5,093 bases of DNA from Candidatus Nanopelagicales bacterium (lineage in GTDB: Bacteria > Actinomycetota > Actinomycetes > S36-B12 > UBA5976): positions 1 through 5,093 of the forward strand of contig JAURLB010000188.1 of NCBI GenBank assembly GCA_030831445.1, read 5' to 3'. The notes under the pieces were generated by a model that saw only the letters and a list, made by a program, of their open reading frames with translations, was not told where the DNA came from and searched no databases. Below are positions 1-5,093 of the stretch, in pieces; position 1 is the stretch's first letter, and each line of letters starts with the position of its first letter. A program made the position numbers and the translations under genes.

Positions 1-182
1 CTGATAAGAAAAAGTTCACGCTAAATCGTCCACATTTTGGGCTTCAGGTATGTCCGATGACTTGGCGAGAGATAGATAACTTTTCGTCGGCGTCTGTGTG
101 CATGGTGATTGCATCACAAAAGTTTGATGAGTCTGATTACTATCGCGAATACAGTACATTTTGTGATTCGATTGCCAAATAA
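1..182 (+). CDS. C-terminal fragment of a WxcM/FdtA/QdtA-type dTDP-6-deoxyhexose 3,4-ketoisomerase (5' end outside window)
   Basis: Reading from base 3, an open frame enters from the left edge and gives 59 residues before TAA at 180-182. The residues [29 protein letters not shown] and [10 protein letters not shown] match the conserved end of the small cupin sugar ketoisomerases FdtA/QdtA/WxcM, where a 'PPMIWRE...FS' strand is followed by 'V.LVLAS..YDE.DYIRDY..F'. These enzymes convert dTDP-4-keto-6-deoxyglucose to the 3-keto isomer in the cytosol, the step before 3-amination. About 135-150 residues is usual, so over half of the protein, including most of the cupin barrel and active-site histidines, lies outside the window. 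The frame overlaps the start of the aminotransferase, which is the usual partner of this enzyme. The galacto or gluco outcome (FdtA or QdtA) cannot be decided from this piece. The family call is fairly sure. Confidence 0.85.
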   Translation, partial: DKKKFTLNRPHFGLQVCPMTWREIDNFSSASVCMVIASQKFDESDYYREYSTFCDSIAK

Positions 183-1308
183 AATTCCATTTCTGGATGT
201 GGGTGCTACCTACATTGAGTTGAAAACCGAGATAGACAACGCAATTGGGCGTGTTCTTGATAGTTTTACCTATATTCTTGGGCCAGAAGTCCAGAATTTC
301 GAAGACGAATTCGCAAACTATGTATCTGCCGGTCATTGCGTTGGTGTAGCAAATGGGCTTGAAGCACTCAGGCTTGCTCTACGTGCAGTAGGGGTAGAAC
401 AAGGTGATGAAGTAATTGTCCCTGCGCATACATTTATCGCCACTTGGTTGGCTGCGACCCAATGTGGTGCTCGATTGGTGCCTGTCGAGCCCGAATTGGA
501 TGGATTCAACATCAACCCAACTCTTGTTGAAGCCGCAATCACTGAACGGACGAAGGCGATCGTTGTGGTGCATCTCTACGGACAACCAGCTCAACTCGAT
601 CAGATTTTGGAAATTGGACGGCGACATCGGATCCCAGTTGTGGAAGATGCTGCGCAGGCGCATGGAGCACTATATAAAGGAGTAAAAATTGGGTCGCATT
701 CGGATGCGGTTGCCTGGAGTTTTTATCCAAGCAAAAACCTCGGAGCATTTGGAGATGCGGGTGCTGTCACCACGAACCGCATCGATGTGGCAGATCGAGT
801 ACGTGTTGAATCAAACTATGGATCAAAAGTTAAATATGAGCATGACGTTTTAGGAACTAATAGCCGGTTGGACCCCGTACAGGCAGCCGTACTGAGGGTC
901 AAACTTCGGGTACTTGACGAATGGAATGCTCGGCGTGAAAACATCGCCCGAATTTATTCTCAGAAACTTGAGATGAAAGCGATTGTGCTGCCTTCTTGGG
1001 CGACAGATCGAAGCTCTGTGTGGCATCTGTATGTAGTTCAGGTGAATGAGCGAGATCGGATTCGAGAGGTCTTAGGAAAAGCGGGAATTGAAACCGGCAT
1101 TCATTACCCGGTTCCACCTCATGTTCAATTGAGCTATCGAAACGAATACGGCCAATTACCGCTGCTTCGTTCTGCCCAATTGAGCAAGGACGTGCTGAGT
1201 CTTCCGATCGGCCCACACCTGACGGAATCTATGGCTGAGTCGGTGGTTGACGTGCTTGGCAATATCTTGATTGATCAGGATCCATTCATGGTCGGAACTC
1301 AAAAGTGA
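172..1308 (+). CDS. DegT/DnrJ/EryC1-family PLP sugar aminotransferase (FdtB/QdtB-like, dTDP-3-keto-6-deoxyhexose 3-transaminase)
   Basis: This is a fold-type I, PLP-dependent aminotransferase that should place an amino group on C3 of the keto sugar made by the upstream isomerase, with glutamate as the usual donor. Visible family features, numbered from TTG 172 (378 aa), are IPFLD at 5-9, YILGPEV soon after, GVANGLEAL (N61-L66), [11 protein letters not shown] with the pyridine-nitrogen Asp159 and Gln162, and [16 protein letters not shown] with the Schiff-base Lys188. The C-terminal part carries the expected HLYVV and [13 protein letters not shown] segments. Length is normal for the family and the frame is intact. 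Homologues begin a few residues before IPFLD, so the true start is probably TTG 172 or GTG 163, both overlapping the isomerase stop. ATG 109 would add 21 non-homologous residues. No good Shine-Dalgarno is seen, so the start is uncertain. The 3-amino assignment rests mainly on the ketoisomerase neighbour and the [16 protein letters not shown] pattern. Confidence 0.93.
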   Translation: MPNKIPFLDVGATYIELKTEIDNAIGRVLDSFTYILGPEVQNFEDEFANYVSAGHCVGVANGLEALRLALRAVGVEQGDEVIVPAHTFIATWLAATQCGARLVPVEPELDGFNINPTLVEAAITERTKAIVVVHLYGQPAQLDQILEIGRRHRIPVVEDAAQAHGALYKGVKIGSHSDAVAWSFYPSKNLGAFGDAGAVTTNRIDVADRVRVESNYGSKVKYEHDVLGTNSRLDPVQAAVLRVKLRVLDEWNARRENIARIYSQKLEMKAIVLPSWATDRSSVWHLYVVQVNERDRIREVLGKAGIETGIHYPVPPHVQLSYRNEYGQLPLLRSAQLSKDVLSLPIGPHLTESMAESVVDVLGNILIDQDPFMVGTQK

Positions 1309-1898
1309 AGATTAATAATGATGAGATCTTTGCAATGGGAAATTGGTGCTACCTCAGACCAATTCGTGTGTCAGATGCCGGGATGACATTTGAATGGAGA
1401 AATCTGGATCGGGCATCATCTCTAGGTGGTGCGCCTACAGATGTTAAAAGTCAGGTTGAGTGGATCTCAACACGACCAGAGTCCGAATTGAACTTCATTA
1501 TTTGTCTCGCTTCCAACGATATTCCAGTAGGAATGATTTCGATCATTGATATCAACCACCACCATGGAACTGTCCAAACGTCACGATTTCTCATCGGTGA
1601 GGAAAAACTTGTGACAGGTTTGCCAATAGCGGTCGAGTCGATGTATTTATGTTACGAAAAGATCTTTCTTGAGTGGAATATAAGAAAAGTGTGGGGATAT
1701 GTGGCCTCAACCAATTGGAGAATGATCAAGTGGCAGACCTTCTTAGGCATGAAGAAGGAGGGGGTCCAGGAGCAACAGTTGGTTGTTGGCGGCGAAATAG
1801 TTGATGCAGTGCTCCTCGGGCTAACACGCGAGCACTATCTGGGCTATGTACAAAATAGGATGCGTACAATGATTCGATTAATGGAGAGAAAACGGTAA
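1305..1898 (+). CDS. GNAT-family N-acyltransferase (RimJ/RimL-like), probable amino-sugar N-acyltransferase
   Basis: The 197-residue product has the layout of RimJ/RimL-type GNAT enzymes: [18 protein letters not shown] at 16-33 for the first strand and helix, [11 protein letters not shown] at 73-83 for the central strands, FLIGEE at 95-100 opening the acyl-CoA/pantetheine loop, a helix over 108-124, and [19 protein letters not shown]...GMKKEG at 126-153 for the classic 'N.AS...GF..EG' end. In this position it most likely acylates the 3-amino group of the nucleotide sugar in the cytosol. The pantetheine loop reads LVTGLP rather than the usual Q/R-x-x-G-x-G/A. GTG 1305 overlaps the aminotransferase stop by 4 bases. 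ATG 1335 (protein beginning MGNWCYLRP) is an alternative start. The donor may be acetyl-CoA, or an acyl-ACP made by the genes that follow; the latter is inference. Confidence 0.87.
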   Translation: MKINNDEIFAMGNWCYLRPIRVSDAGMTFEWRNLDRASSLGGAPTDVKSQVEWISTRPESELNFIICLASNDIPVGMISIIDINHHHGTVQTSRFLIGEEKLVTGLPIAVESMYLCYEKIFLEWNIRKVWGYVASTNWRMIKWQTFLGMKKEGVQEQQLVVGGEIVDAVLLGLTREHYLGYVQNRMRTMIRLMERKR

Positions 1899-1901
1899 CA
1901 A

Positions 1902-2210
1902 ATGGATCGCATTTCAATTAAGAACATCATTATCAAATCATTGACTTCATTGGACTCAGTTGACAACCAGGCACAAACCGAGATTGCCAGCATGAACGAA
2001 GCATTTCCATTATTTGGGTCTGATGCAAGACTTGATTCACTAGATCTGGTGTCTGTAATTACCGATTTGGAAGAGGCGCTGAGTGATCAATTGGATTATT
2101 TTCTGTCGCTGACTGATGATGCCGCTCTGAGTCGTGAGATCTCTCCTTTTGACACCATAGGGACTTTGCTGGATTACTGCGAAGAGTTGATTGGAGCTAG
2201 GAATACATGA
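1902..2210 (+). CDS. Acyl carrier protein (phosphopantetheine-binding, stand-alone)
   Basis: This is a 102-residue acidic protein with the carrier-protein signature FGSDARLDSLDLVSVITDLEEAL. Ser46 in the DSL motif is the predicted 4'-phosphopantetheine site, at the start of helix II. It would carry the acyl chain as a thioester in the cytosol for the ketosynthase, reductase and hydratase encoded next to it. It is longer than housekeeping AcpP (about 78 aa), with a longer N-terminal helix and an insert between helix II and the final helix (LTDDAALSREISPFDTIGTLLDYCEEL). The 'SPF.T.GTL.DY' end is familiar from dedicated, non-fatty-acid ACPs, as far as I recall. Its ATG follows the acyltransferase stop by 3 bases. 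A GGAGAG at 1883-1888 lies 13 bases upstream. The following SDR start overlaps its stop. Confidence 0.93.
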   Translation: MDRISIKNIIIKSLTSLDSVDNQAQTEIASMNEAFPLFGSDARLDSLDLVSVITDLEEALSDQLDYFLSLTDDAALSREISPFDTIGTLLDYCEELIGARNT

Positions 2211-2926
2211 GCGACGCCGATGGGAGCAAAAGAGTTGCGTTAGTCACGGGTAGTTCGCGTGGCATAGGAAGGGCATTAGTTGAGCACCTTCTTGCAAGCA
2301 ATTTTGACGTTCATGGTGTATCACGCAGCGAGAATCGTGATTTAACAAGTGAGTCGTATACACACCATGTTTGTGATCTTCAGGATGCCGAATCAATGCA
2401 AAAGGTTTTTTCGACGCTTCGAAAAAATGGGGTACAGCTTGACACCGTTGTGAACAATGCTGGAGTGCTGACCTCGCAGTATGCAATGATCCTTTCGCCT
2501 GAGGCCGCCAAGGATATGGTGCTCACAAACCTGTGGGCTCCATTTGTCGTTTCGCGAGAGGCAGCCAGATTGATGCGCAAAACGGGGTGGGGCCGAATAG
2601 TGCATATTGGCTCAATGGCACCAACACTCGAAGCAGAGGGCGACTCGGTGTATGCAGCATGCAAGGCAGGGTTGCAGATGCTTTCCAATGTTATGGCTCG
2701 CGAATTCTCAAGTTTAAATATCACTTCAAATGTGATTGGAATCAGTGCATTTGAAACCGAGATGCTCCAACAGTTGGATCAGTCGAACTTGGAGAAAGTA
2801 ATGCAACAACTGCCAATTTCTCGAAAAGCAGAGATTGAGGACATCACAAATGTATTGGATTTTTTCATTAGTCGTCAGAGTTCGTATATCACGGCACAAA
2901 CCGTCTATTTAGCGGGAGCCCATTGA
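2207..2926 (+). CDS. SDR-family 3-oxoacyl-ACP reductase (FabG-like ketoreductase)
   Basis: This is a 239-residue classical short-chain dehydrogenase/reductase with every hallmark intact: cofactor loop TGSSRGIG (14-21), NNAG (83-86), the active-site Asn108, Ser136 in HIGSM, and Tyr149-x-x-x-Lys153 in YAACK. Ser and Tyr are 13 apart, as in E. coli FabG. Arg18 in the glycine loop and Arg40 at the end of the second strand suggest a preference for NADP(H). The C-terminal SSYITAQTVYLAGA resembles the FabG ending 'ASYITGQT...GG'. Directly after an ACP and upstream of a KASIII, its likely job is to reduce a beta-ketoacyl-ACP to a 3-hydroxyacyl-ACP. The alternative, a sugar-nucleotide reductase, is less likely because extended SDRs usually fill that role. 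The ATG overlaps the ACP stop (ATGA), with GGAG at 2193-2196 and AGGAA at 2199-2203 upstream. Confidence 0.92.
   Translation: MSDADGSKRVALVTGSSRGIGRALVEHLLASNFDVHGVSRSENRDLTSESYTHHVCDLQDAESMQKVFSTLRKNGVQLDTVVNNAGVLTSQYAMILSPEAAKDMVLTNLWAPFVVSREAARLMRKTGWGRIVHIGSMAPTLEAEGDSVYAACKAGLQMLSNVMAREFSSLNITSNVIGISAFETEMLQQLDQSNLEKVMQQLPISRKAEIEDITNVLDFFISRQSSYITAQTVYLAGAH
2914..2918 (+). promoter_or_regulatory. Ribosome-binding site (GGGAG) for a TTG start
   Basis: GGGAG lies 4 bases before TTG 2923, inside the last codons of the SDR gene. It supports the non-ATG start of the hydrolase gene, which overlaps the SDR stop as TTGA. Starting there gives a protein that begins only a short way before the first conserved strand, as expected for the family. 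Confidence 0.55.
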
Positions 2927-3576
2927 GACGCGTCTACGCTTCAACTGAATTTGTTGTCTGGTGTCAGGAAAATGAGTTGGCTGATTCCAATACATTCTTA
3001 ATCACGGCTGAGGGTTCGTCATATGGAATTGTGGTTGACCCCGGTTCTGAAGTGCGACTTGTGAGTGAATTTTTGCAACAGGCTGGCATTAGCAAAGTGG
3101 ATGTTTTGCTCACGCACGGGCATTTTGATCATGTGTGTGGTGTAGCTGAAATTTCGAGATTATTTAGCACAAGAGTCTTCATGAATCCAGATGATGAAAT
3201 TCATTTGAAGAGAAATAATTTCTACTTAAAGGCACTTGGTGAAAAACGTTCAGTTGACACGTTTGATTATCTACCATTCCCTACAAACGATGAATTATTG
3301 AAGTCGGTACAAGTGATTTCTGCTCCAGGGCACACTAAGGGTGGTGTCTTGTTTTCAGTGACCGAATGTGTGTTTGTTGGTGATCTCATTATGCGTCGCA
3401 AAGTTTTTAGCGCGACCGTTCCTGGCCACGATAAAGAGCAGTGGGCACTGACAGTTCGCGATATTTGGCCGATGATCTCTGCGCACAAACATGTATTTTT
3501 GGGTCACGGTGGCTTTACTACGCCAGATGAATTACTCCTTGAGAACTCAGAACTTCGGCTTTTGCTCGGGCTGTAG
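2923..3576 (+). CDS. Metallo-beta-lactamase-fold hydrolase (glyoxalase II-like), possible thioesterase
   Basis: This 217-residue MBL-fold protein has a complete dinuclear metal site: THGHFDH gives His65, His67, Asp69 and His70; PGHTKGG gives His137; VGDLI gives Asp154; and LGHGG gives His195. SNTFLI near 22-27 and GIVVDPGS near 35-42 are the usual opening strands. No signal peptide is seen, so it should be cytosolic. Many relatives (glyoxalase II and similar) hydrolyse thioesters. In this ACP/KASIII operon a role in removing stalled or wrong acyl chains from ACP or CoA, or in releasing the product, is a reasonable inference, but the sequence alone does not show the substrate. The segment after Asp154 (MRRKVFSATVPG) lacks the 'GR.D' seen in many glyoxalase-II-like proteins. 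The start is TTG 2923, overlapping the SDR stop. Confidence 0.9.
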   Translation: MRRVYASTEFVVWCQENELADSNTFLITAEGSSYGIVVDPGSEVRLVSEFLQQAGISKVDVLLTHGHFDHVCGVAEISRLFSTRVFMNPDDEIHLKRNNFYLKALGEKRSVDTFDYLPFPTNDELLKSVQVISAPGHTKGGVLFSVTECVFVGDLIMRRKVFSATVPGHDKEQWALTVRDIWPMISAHKHVFLGHGGFTTPDELLLENSELRLLLGL

Positions 3577-3592
3577 AAGTTAGATTGGTAGT

Positions 3593-3597
3593 GGAGG
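3593..3597 (+). promoter_or_regulatory. Shine-Dalgarno GGAGG for the KASIII gene
   Basis: A strong GGAGG sits 4 bases before ATG 3602, in the 25-base gap after the hydrolase stop. This is one of the few junctions in the operon with space between genes, and the site fixes the start. No promoter-like or terminator-like structure was seen in the same gap. Confidence 0.65.
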
Positions 3598-3601
3598 CTT
3601 A

Positions 3602-4576
3602 ATGGGTGTTGAAATAATTGGAACCGGCATCGATTTGGGCCATGTTGCTATCGAGAATGATCTGATTGAATCGTTGGCAGGCTTAGAAGCTGGCTGGATT
3701 TTGGAAAAGACTGGCATCACAAGGCGATTTGCTGTTGACGAAAATCAGAGTGCGAGGCTGTTAGCCGCCAATGCCCTGGATGAAGCACTGGCGCAGGCCA
3801 AAGTTCAGTTGTCGGAGTTGGACCAATTAGTCGTGGCTACCTATGCCCACGACAAAGTGTTCCCTTCGTTGGCATCTCGCTTGCTTACACCTCTCTCGTA
3901 TAGCAAAACCCAAGCGCTGGATGTTCAGAGTAACTGCACTGGTTTCCTCAATGGCATCGCCGTTGTTCACGACAGACTCACTGTCGATGCTCACGCATCT
4001 ATTGGTGCTGTAGTTGCCTCAGAGGTAAACAGTCGATTTGTTGACAAGACTGATCCCAACGTTGCAAGTTTTTTTAGTGATGGTGCCGGAGCAGCCATTT
4101 TGCGAACGACAGAGAGAGATGCCGGAATTATCAGTAGGTCATTTTTTGGGGACACAAACAATATTGAGACTGTTGAACTCTCACGAATCCCAAACGAGGA
4201 CGGTAAGACCACCGAAAACAGCCCAACTGGCACCATTCGTCAGGCGGGAATGGGCACTTGGAAACAGGCTGTGACAAATCTTCCAAAGGCGATACACAGC
4301 GCACTGGAAAAGGCAAATCTTAGTTTACAAGATGTTGATTACTTTGTCTTTCATCAAGCGAACGTGAAGCTTCTGGAATACCTGCTTGCCAAAATGAAGA
4401 TACATCCGGATCGAGCAATCATTAACGTAAACGAGATTGGAAACATGGGCGCTGCGTCTATACCAATTGCGCTACATCAAGCTCGAGTTGATTCAAAAAT
4501 CTCTAATGGAGATCTAGTAATGTTCGCAAGTGTCGGTGCAGGGTTCAATTTTTCGGCACTTTTGTGGAGGCTCTAA
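3602..4576 (+). CDS. 3-oxoacyl-ACP synthase III (FabH-like ketosynthase)
   Basis: The 324-residue thiolase-fold enzyme matches E. coli FabH (317 aa) over its whole length. The catalytic triad is intact: Cys112 in SNCTGF, His251 in FHQAN and Asn281 in IGNMGAAS (E. coli 112/244/274). The sequence GWILEKTGITRR keeps the CoA-adenine-stacking Trp32. VFPS keeps Phe87, which in E. coli lines the acyl pocket and favours an acetyl primer. SDGAGAA is the usual glycine-rich turn. At the place of E. coli Arg151, which helps hold CoA, there is Pro152. FabH enzymes condense an acyl-CoA with malonyl-ACP to a beta-ketoacyl-ACP. Next to a private ACP and two SDR modules, this copy probably starts a short chain for sugar decoration rather than bulk lipid synthesis. 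A related KASIII that transfers an acyl group instead of condensing is possible. Confidence 0.93.
   Translation: MGVEIIGTGIDLGHVAIENDLIESLAGLEAGWILEKTGITRRFAVDENQSARLLAANALDEALAQAKVQLSELDQLVVATYAHDKVFPSLASRLLTPLSYSKTQALDVQSNCTGFLNGIAVVHDRLTVDAHASIGAVVASEVNSRFVDKTDPNVASFFSDGAGAAILRTTERDAGIISRSFFGDTNNIETVELSRIPNEDGKTTENSPTGTIRQAGMGTWKQAVTNLPKAIHSALEKANLSLQDVDYFVFHQANVKLLEYLLAKMKIHPDRAIINVNEIGNMGAASIPIALHQARVDSKISNGDLVMFASVGAGFNFSALLWRL
4566..4570 (+). promoter_or_regulatory. Shine-Dalgarno GGAGG for the MaoC-SDR gene, embedded in the KASIII 3' end
   Basis: GGAGG lies within the last codons of the KASIII gene, 11 bases before ATG 4582, with the KASIII stop (4574-4576) between them. The arrangement supports ATG 4582 as the start and suggests translational coupling of the two genes. 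Confidence 0.5.
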
Positions 4577-4581
4577 ACAAT

Positions 4582-5093
4582 ATGACTGATTTACCAATAG
4601 AAGTTGGGACAAGTGCCGAAATCTCACACGTGGTAACCGAGCGCGAGATCAATGAATTTGCCAAATTATCAGGTGATAACAATTTGTTGCACACTTCACC
4701 CGAGTTTGCTGCGCAGACAAGTAGGAACGGTGTGGTATCCCACGGGGTACTCACCATGTCATTAATTTCAAGAATAATCGGCACTAGATTGCCTGGAAAT
4801 GGTGCGCTGTGGTTAAGTCAGACGACCCAATTTACAGGCAGTGTTCATGTTGGTGATCGGCTTACAGGCCGGGTCGAAGTAACCAAGATTCATGTTAACG
4901 ACCAATTAATTGATGTTGAAACCACGGTCGTTAATCAGAGTAATGAAACAGTGTTGCGCGGCACAGGGCGAGTCAAATTGCCAGCAACACAAGTTGAACC
5001 AAATCTACATTCGAGTTCCGTTGCTCACACGTATCCAATTTTGATTTTGGGTGGCTCGAGTGCAGTAGGGCTTGCAATCACAGAGCATTTGGC
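4582..5093 (+). CDS. MaoC-like (R)-hydratase/dehydratase fused to an SDR domain (3' end outside window)
   Basis: The frame from ATG 4582 stays open to the window edge (170 complete codons). Residues 1-135 are a single hot-dog MaoC/PhaJ-type domain. FAKLSGDNNLLH carries the catalytic Asp32 and His37 with the same five-residue spacing as PhaJ Asp31/His36. SHGVLTMSLIS holds Ser60 at the PhaJ Ser62 position, and LPG, LSQTTQF and VGDRLTGRVEV follow. After a linker of about 15 residues, PILILGGSSAVGLAI (152-166) is the first strand and glycine-rich loop of an NAD(P)-binding SDR domain, with GGSSAVG in place of TGxxxGxG. The first domain interconverts enoyl and (R)-3-hydroxyacyl thioesters. The second, cut off here, should be a reductase. 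It follows the KASIII by 5 bases and completes the acyl-processing set. The SDR call rests on only about 15 residues and is less sure than the MaoC call. Confidence 0.88.
   Translation, partial: MTDLPIEVGTSAEISHVVTEREINEFAKLSGDNNLLHTSPEFAAQTSRNGVVSHGVLTMSLISRIIGTRLPGNGALWLSQTTQFTGSVHVGDRLTGRVEVTKIHVNDQLIDVETTVVNQSNETVLRGTGRVKLPATQVEPNLHSSSVAHTYPILILGGSSAVGLAITEHL

Noticed and set aside
16..336. Minus-strand open frame of 106 codons at the left edge
   Set aside because: The + strand over the same bases encodes convincing ketoisomerase and aminotransferase segments, and the antisense translation has no family-like motif.
416..685. Plus-strand 89-codon frame inside the aminotransferase gene
   Set aside because: It is out of frame with the conserved aminotransferase motifs that cover the same bases, and the translation looks random.
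203..1353. The 10-base word GGTGCTACCT near 204 and again near 1344
   Set aside because: It is a single short repeat inside two coding regions with unlike flanks; chance is enough to explain it.
2533..2754. Plus-strand 73-codon frame inside the SDR gene
   Set aside because: It overlaps the SDR catalytic region (Ser136, Tyr149, Lys153) in another frame, with no motif of its own.
3577..3601. Gap between the hydrolase and KASIII genes as a possible terminator or promoter site
   Set aside because: Only 25 bases long, with no inverted repeat or T-run; a Shine-Dalgarno accounts for its conserved-looking part.
4545..4784. Minus-strand open frame of 79 codons spanning the KASIII/MaoC junction
   Set aside because: It lies opposite two clearly coding regions, shows no recognisable domain, and is explained as a shadow of the + strand frames.

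Overview
The window is a densely packed, single-strand (+) bacterial operon with eight coding regions. It is cut at both ends, has essentially no intergenic space, and shows no RNA genes, mobile elements or CRISPR repeats. Base composition looks moderate (estimated by eye at mid-40s % GC). Start codons are mixed: ATG, GTG, TTG. The taxon cannot be fixed from this sequence. The gene content fits a surface-polysaccharide or protein-glycosylation locus (O-antigen, capsule, flagellin or S-layer glycan).

Sugar half (1-1898). The C-terminal 59 residues of a WxcM/FdtA/QdtA-type dTDP-hexose 3,4-ketoisomerase are followed by a DegT/DnrJ/EryC1 aminotransferase of the FdtB/QdtB kind. Together these would turn dTDP-4-keto-6-deoxyglucose into a dTDP-3-amino-3,6-dideoxyhexose (Fuc3N or Qui3N; the epimer cannot be told here). 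A GNAT-family N-acyltransferase comes next and is the obvious candidate to acylate the 3-amino group.

Acyl half (1902-5093). The operon continues with a stand-alone acyl carrier protein, a FabG-like ketoreductase, a metallo-beta-lactamase-fold hydrolase, a FabH-like ketoacyl synthase III, and the start of a protein joining a MaoC hot-dog (R)-hydratase/dehydratase to a second SDR domain. This is a small self-contained type II fatty-acid-synthase-like set. The best working model is that KASIII makes a beta-ketoacyl (perhaps acetoacetyl) chain on the ACP. The SDR(s) reduce it to a 3-hydroxyacyl chain, the MaoC domain dehydrates or hydrates it, and the GNAT enzyme moves it to the amino sugar. That would give, for example, a 3-hydroxybutanoyl-amido sugar. 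The hydrolase may edit or release the chain. Enzyme families are assigned from visible motifs; the linked pathway and its product are inference.

Genes are coupled tightly. Three junctions use 4-base NTGA overlaps (GTGA at 1305, ATGA at 2207, TTGA at 2923), and the last two full junctions have GGAGG ribosome-binding sites (3593 and 4566). No stretch over 300 bases lacks a gene, and no internal terminator or promoter was seen.
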